Assembly: GCF_003945595.2 (NCBI RefSeq)
Contig: NW_024104292.1
Location: forward strand, 1,302,001-1,366,000
Source of the DNA: Pipra filicauda
Taxonomy: Eukaryota; Chordata; Aves; Passeriformes; Pipridae
DNA length: 64,000 nt
Direction of reading: 5' to 3'
The notes below the pieces were generated by a model. The model was given only the letters and a program-made list of their open reading frames with translations. It did no database searches and was not told where the DNA came from. Position numbers and translations under genes: made by a program. Shown here piece by piece: positions 58,858 to 64,000 of this stretch (its first letter is position 1; the number at the start of each line of letters is the position of its first letter).

Positions 58858-59850
58858 GATGTCTGCTGGATGCCTTGACAGTGGTTTATGGTATATCACA
58901 GGGGCACCTTATTACATGCTTTCAAGTCCACTACCTAGAGACAAATGGTAGTCAGTCACAAGTCCTTTACGGACATATTGCCACTAGGACCCAGAATGTA
59001 ATGCAGAGATACAAAGCTAGTAAAAAACTGAGGCAGTAAAGCTACACGATGTGGTACACGTCCGTTTGAAAACCAACTGGCTCCAAACAACACAACTGCA
59101 GAGGGAACTAGCTGCTACAAATATATGAGGTCTGAACAAATCCTCCATGGTGAGAAGGCTGAGGACAGTAGTCTTGCTCCTACCACAAATAGGGCTTCTA
59201 GGAGACTGGCAATGTACTACAGCAATGGCTTGCCCACTCAAGTTCAGAAACAGGTCTGACTGGTGCCTCCTAACTCAGTAGTTGAGGCACAGCTTCACCC
59301 CAAAAGTGCTGTTCTGCTCCCACTGAAGGTAAAACTCCACAGATCTCCACTTTCAGGTTAACCAACAGCCCTAGAGTTAGAGCTTTCTGTGCCTATTGGA
59401 TAGGTATTCTGAGTCATGTGACCCTCACAGACCATTAGGTGACACTTGAAGAAGAAAATATTGCAGCTATAATAATGCTCCAAGGAACAAACTGTTCATT
59501 CACTTAGAAATTACTTTGCTAGCACAATTTTTGAATAATAATTATTCTCTTGCATTGAGATTTTTTTTGTCTCTATGTTGTGATAATATTTTAGTGAATT
59601 TCGCTACAGCTTATTGGAAATTAAAACTTTCTAGCCTCCAGAAATTAAAAGTTCAGAAGGTTCGTTTGAGAAATGCAGTGTGCTACTTCCTAGAAAAAAA
59701 TAGTGATAATGAATTCATATTGCTACCACTGTTTCTGTTTAAAATAAATGAAAAAAAAATTCATTTTACTTACAAGTTTAAGCAGAGGAGGCATTTCTGT
59801 ATCAGCAGCTAATTTAAGACAGGTTATAAAGGAGTTATGAAGGTTACAAA

Positions 59851-59913
59851 GGAGTTGGACTTGATGATCCTCATGGGTGCCTTCTGACTCATCATATTCT
59901 ATGCTTCTATGAT
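59851..59913 (+). mobile_element. Short CR1 3' tail, plus strand
   Basis: 'ggagttggacttgatgatcc', 'gggtgccttctgactc' and 'atattctatgcttctatgat' are the last 63 bp or so of a CR1. 5' truncation is extreme. Confidence 0.85.
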
Positions 59914-60270
59914 AAAGGATGTTGATGCAAAAAAGATCTGCAAGCTGTGTGACTCTGAACTCTCTTCCAGATCAGAAAGCCTCTTACTTCTGAATGTTTT
60001 ATTATTCTCTTCCTGAAAATATCAGCTTTGTTTCTGAGTCAGCTAAGACCACCCAGGTTGATTTAATCCCCAAATCAATGCATCTCACTGACAATTTCCA
60101 CAGCGCAGAAGGAGGTCAGGCTCCTTCATCAGACCACTTACTGCATCTCCAGGCACAAAATTTGGAAGGTGAGAGCTCATCTAAAATCAACAATCTGGAC
60201 GGCCCTCTTCATTACACAAAAAACAAACAACACCCATACAATTCATACAGCCTAGTACTTACAATATAAT
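59914..60270. other. Unique sequence, no gene seen
   Basis: A 91-codon plus frame (59994-60269) spans it but shows no known motif and ends right at the LTR edge. I do not treat it as coding. Confidence 0.4.
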
Positions 60271-60832
60271 TGTTCTGGTTTAAACTGAGCCCGCAACAAG
60301 GCCCCATTCGCTCACTCCCCTCATGGTGGGATGGAAGAGAGGACTGGAAGAGAAGTGAGAAAACTTGTGCTTTACCTATTAAAGCAAAAGCTAGGACATA
60401 AACAAAGCAAAGAAAGGAATTAATTTACCACTTCCCATGGCCAAGCAGTGTTCAGCCATCCCCAGGAGACCAGGTCTCCATCACATGTAACGGTGACTTG
60501 GAAGACAAACACCATCACTCCTAACATCCCCCTCTTCCTTCTTCTTCCCCCAGTTTATATGCTGAGCATGACACCATATGGTATGGAAAATCCCTTGGGT
60601 CAGATGGGGCCAGCTGTCCTGGGTGTGTCCCTTCCCAACTCCTTGTCCCTCCCCAGCCTCCACTCTGGTGGGGTGAGGTAAGGAACAGGAAAGCTCTTGA
60701 TTCTGTGTAAGCACTGCTCAGCGGTAAATAAAGCATTCTGTGTCATCAACACTGCTTCCTGTATTAATCCAGAACACAGTCCCATACCAGCTACTGTGAA
60801 GAAAATTAACTCTATCCCAACCAATGCCAGCA
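60271..60832 (-). mobile_element. Solo ERV-type LTR, minus strand
   Basis: On the plus strand it opens 'tgttctggtttaaactgagc' and closes 'gaaaattaactctatcccaa' plus 'ccaatgccagca', that is TG…CA over about 562 bp. It contains 'agtttatatgctgagcatg' (a TATA box on the minus strand, near 60553-60560), 'atatggtatggaaaatccc' and 'ccagctgtcctgggtgtg'. This is the reverse complement of the motif order seen at 33231-33802. No internal proviral genes flank it. The target duplication is not evident. Confidence 0.8.
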
Positions 60833-63800
60833 TATTTTAAGCGAGATGTAGCTGATACAACAAAATTTTGCATTTCCATGATATTGGCATGAATTCCTTC
60901 CTCTGCTCCCAAATCTGCTGGGGTTTTGTGCTGGTTTTTTTTGTGTTTTATTTTTGGTTGGTTGGTTGGTTGGTTGGTTGGTTGGGGTTTTGTTTGTTTT
61001 TTCCTAGAAACAATTGCTGAATTAAAGTAAATAGAGAAAAGACATAATTCTTGGCTGAAGAGCCAAATTCACAGGACTTGTTTCTGCCAAGTTTTTCCTT
61101 TATTGTCTGAAAAACTAATTCTTTCTATTTCCCAGCATATCCTGTCTGAATCTTATCCAGTGACAGTAACTCCCAGCCATGTCTTTTTCTCTTGATTTAA
61201 GAAAGAGATAGAAAGAACCCTACAGAAACAAACTCTGCCTTTGTAATAGAGATATCGAAATTTCTGGGTTGTACAGATTACTGGGCATTTAAGAGGTTTG
61301 GTTCATCTTGCTTGTGAACTGTGGCTTATTAGTGTTAATTGATGAACAATTTGACAAAGAATTAGGCATGAAAATCCCTTCCTCTCCTTTTCTTTCAAAC
61401 CCTTTTCTCTAGTTTGTTTTTTTTTTTATCTTTTGTTATATAGAAGTCTCATCAGAGACATGCACTCTCAGTCAAAGTTCATGTGAGTCAGCATATTAGC
61501 CACTCTACATGGTAGTAGTGAAGGTGGAAAAAGAAAAGTGGAAGAGAAGACTTGAGAAACTGGAGCAGAAGGTAGAAACCCCAAGGCACCTCAAATACTC
61601 CAGAAATCTTGCCAAATGGAAACATAACTGGCAAGACTTTTGTGTATTCGTGAGTGCAAATAGACCTTCTGTAGAGGAAGACATGTCGAAGGTAGCTATT
61701 TTTATTTTAATATTAACGAGTTGGACACACTAGATTTAATAGCTGTATTTAAATGAGGAAGAGTATGACAGCTAAAGAGTCACAGATATTTGAAAAGTAC
61801 TGTGCTCTAATAAAGAATGATACATTTGAAAGGCATTGACTTAATAGGAGAAGCTGAAAGGAAGGGAGGAACTGCTGCATCATTTACAAAAGATTTGAGG
61901 TTGTGGAGCTGAATACGCACTTTTGGATGTTTTGCAGAATTTGAGTCCAGATGGGATATCAGGCAGTCAAAAGAGAAACAGAACTGCTTAAGTTCCTTTT
62001 TTAAGCTGAGGAAAAGCAATCAGAATTTGTCAGGCTGCAAAAAATAGCTGTTCAGGAGGAAAACAGAACAGTGCATAGTACTCTGCAAAATGAGCAGGAT
62101 CCTAGAGACTGTGAAAAGGAAAAACAAACCCACATATCCTAAGAAAGTGTTTTCAAAATACCAGTCAGGTAGATTTGCATGATAAAAAATGTGAGAGTTT
62201 ATTGAGGAGAATGACCATGCCTCTGAGAAGCAGTTATTTTGCAAAAATCTGCAAAAAAGGGAAGAATGTATTTAAAGAATAGTTTTCCCAGTCTACTTAG
62301 AGAATCAGAAATCTTCATGAGAGCTGGTAAAGATACAGGTACATCCAGTGCATGGATATTAATTTGAGGACAAATGTAACTCTTACAAATAGGCTACTGG
62401 GGCTCAAATACATGGAATATTGTGCAGAGACAATTGCATCTGTTGGAACAAAGAGGTAATCATCAGATCTTACAATGGGAAATAATTCTTTGGGACTGTA
62501 AGTTTCTTATCTGTTAAAAAAATATAAAATAGTCAATAGCCAAAGTTCAAAGTTCCTTCTGCAAACAGATTACCTCTTATTAAGTGGGAACACAGCCCAC
62601 ATCAGGGTTAGGAACAGTCCCATCCAACTTGAGGTGTCTGCAGTGCACACATCTACACCTAAGCTAGCCCACTGGGTCCCATTCTATGAAATGGAGCAGA
62701 AGAAAAACTTTTGTAATTCAACTAATTCACTTATTTGATTTGTCTGCAACAGAACACAATGAATTGTGTCCTCGAATTGTCCACTCCTCCCTGCTGGCTG
62801 GGACATAAAGGGAGGGTGACTGGCTCAAGAAAAAGACACATGAAGTCTGATAAATCCCACTGAAGGTCTCAGTGACAGGGTTTGTGCTTTAGGAGCACCA
62901 AAGCCCAGAAGGTTTTAGCCACTTTGTCATCTGTATTATCAGCTTACTGTCCCACAAAGACATTCTAAGGGAAACATTACATTGCGTACCCAACATTAAA
63001 CTTGTTTCTATCCACTGGAGGAAAAAAAAGTATACCATATCCAAAAATAATGATGGGTTAAACAGGCTATCTCCTGTATGAACATACATTTACTTACAAT
63101 GGAGACAAGTGATACCACTTGTGGTAATGAGAGATAATCATCACAGTCTGATTACTGTCCTCGGGCTGTACTACCTCAGATGTGAAGGTACTTGGCATTA
63201 CCAGTGAGTGGAACATCAAAACACAGGTGTTCTCTCCTCCCAAACTAGCAAAGGCAGTGTGCACCAGTGAGGTGCTCAAGAAAGCAGCTGTTGTCTCAGG
63301 AAGCATACTGATCTCTGAAGCCTTCTCCAACATAGCACAGATATACCAGTGGAGGGCTGCTCCCTCACCCATGGCTGTGTGGTACATAAAAGAACGTGAA
63401 GTCCAGTAAGGAGATGATGGGCTTCTACCAGCAGATATGTACCTGGGCTTTGAGGTCCATGCTAACCTGAACTTGACTGTTATGGTCTGTTCAACTTGCT
63501 CATTTCTTCAGTTAGGTTTCTTTTTCACTTTGGTTCTCTATCTAAAGCAGATAAACCTACCTTGTCAGTTCTTCTGGCCTCCACACAAATGTTTTGGGTA
63601 CTGAATGAATTCAAGATATAAAATGAGAGTGGCAGTCATCCAACTTGACAATCACATGAATGAATGTACTGTCAAATGGCATATAGATTAACTTGCTTTT
63701 CTGGAGTGCATCAAGTCGTTGTATTTTCTGGGAAGGCTAGATTTGCAGTTCATAATAAAAGAGCTCTTGTTCTTGAGAGGGCACAGTGGGGCTTCTTCTT

Positions 63801-64000
63801 ATGGGATGCTTTACATTTTTCAGGGTAAAGCTGACAAACAAGGATTTATTGTGTATCATTGGAAAAGATGAGTTTTCCTTACATCGATGAATTGATAAAT
63901 TTGTTTCTGATAACAGGATAAAAAATCACCACATAAAGAGTAGAATCAGTCATATTTTTGAGAAAAATGGTATTTTGCTACCCCTATTAAGAATCTTGCA
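60833..64000. other. Unique AT-rich sequence to window end
   Basis: (GGTT)7 lies at 60956-60983. Frames stay below 100 codons; the 97-codon minus frame (63094-63387) and the plus frame opposite it (63182-63409) match nothing I recognise. Confidence 0.45.
60956..60983 (+). repeat. (GGTT)7 microsatellite
   Basis: Seven exact GGTT units run into GGGG and T-rich sequence. The G-rich strand is the plus strand. Confidence 0.97.

Larger units (their letters stand above)
55857..59850. other. Unique sequence, no gene seen
   Basis: It contains a perfect hairpin with an adjoining 11-bp duplication (57122-57161) and a 19-bp duplication (58820-58857). A clean, repeat-free stretch near 56560-56710 might be constrained. 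No frame above 98 codons. Confidence 0.45.

Noticed and set aside
59994..60269. 91-codon plus frame with protein-like composition
   Set aside because: Unrecognised, no regulatory context, and it stops at the edge of an LTR.
63094..63409. Overlapping ~97- and 75-codon frames on opposite strands
   Set aside because: Neither strand shows a motif, and open antisense pairs like this are common by chance.

Overview
The window looks like non-coding DNA from a bird genome, either intergenic or deep inside an intron. The main evidence is the repeat content. It is dominated by 5'-truncated copies of CR1, the principal avian LINE, recognised by their 3' ends (variants of ATTCTATGATTCTATGAT next to a 'ggtcccttccaac' motif) and by remnants of the CR1 endonuclease and reverse transcriptase. 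Solo LTRs of avian endogenous-retrovirus type are also present. Base composition is AT-rich, there is no CpG island, and no SINE is obvious. The species cannot be fixed from this sequence alone.

No host protein-coding gene, exon or structured RNA gene could be supported. The longest uninterrupted frames are about 100-150 codons, scattered on both strands, and those with recognisable protein similarity are decayed CR1 ORF2.

Layout: 0-8 kb holds two sibling minus-strand CR1 tails (1067 and 5077), a truncated minus-strand LTR (3556-4205) and a mixed-orientation CR1 cluster (6334-7620). 10.2-10.9 kb is an unusual purine-rich then GC-rich block with imperfect internal repeats, possibly an LTR. 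15.4 kb carries a plus CR1. 18.5-21.4 kb is the most complete element, a minus CR1 of about 2.75 kb with recognisable endonuclease and reverse-transcriptase segments, a lost catalytic aspartate and a younger plus CR1 tail nested inside it. 22.2 kb has a (GATA)14 tract. 28.3-29.3 kb is a second sizeable minus CR1. 33.2-33.8 kb is a plus-strand solo LTR with TATA box and poly(A) signal. 34.8-41.9 kb has four plus CR1 copies. 42.0-43.8 kb has a probable LTR and a 153-bp segment present twice at 98% identity. 48.9-60.8 kb has more CR1 tails, an ancient CR1/L3-like remnant, and a minus solo LTR (60271-60832). The remaining roughly 50 kb is unique-looking AT-rich sequence with short microsatellites.

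No gene network or operon can be described. The window is best read as a record of retrotransposon insertion and local duplication. I did not find a credible new biological system. The most unusual objects are the templated-looking duplication at 42631/43681, the GC-rich repeat block at 10.6-10.9 kb, and the nested CR1 junction at 19131-19260. All repeat family assignments come from recognition by eye and were not searched.
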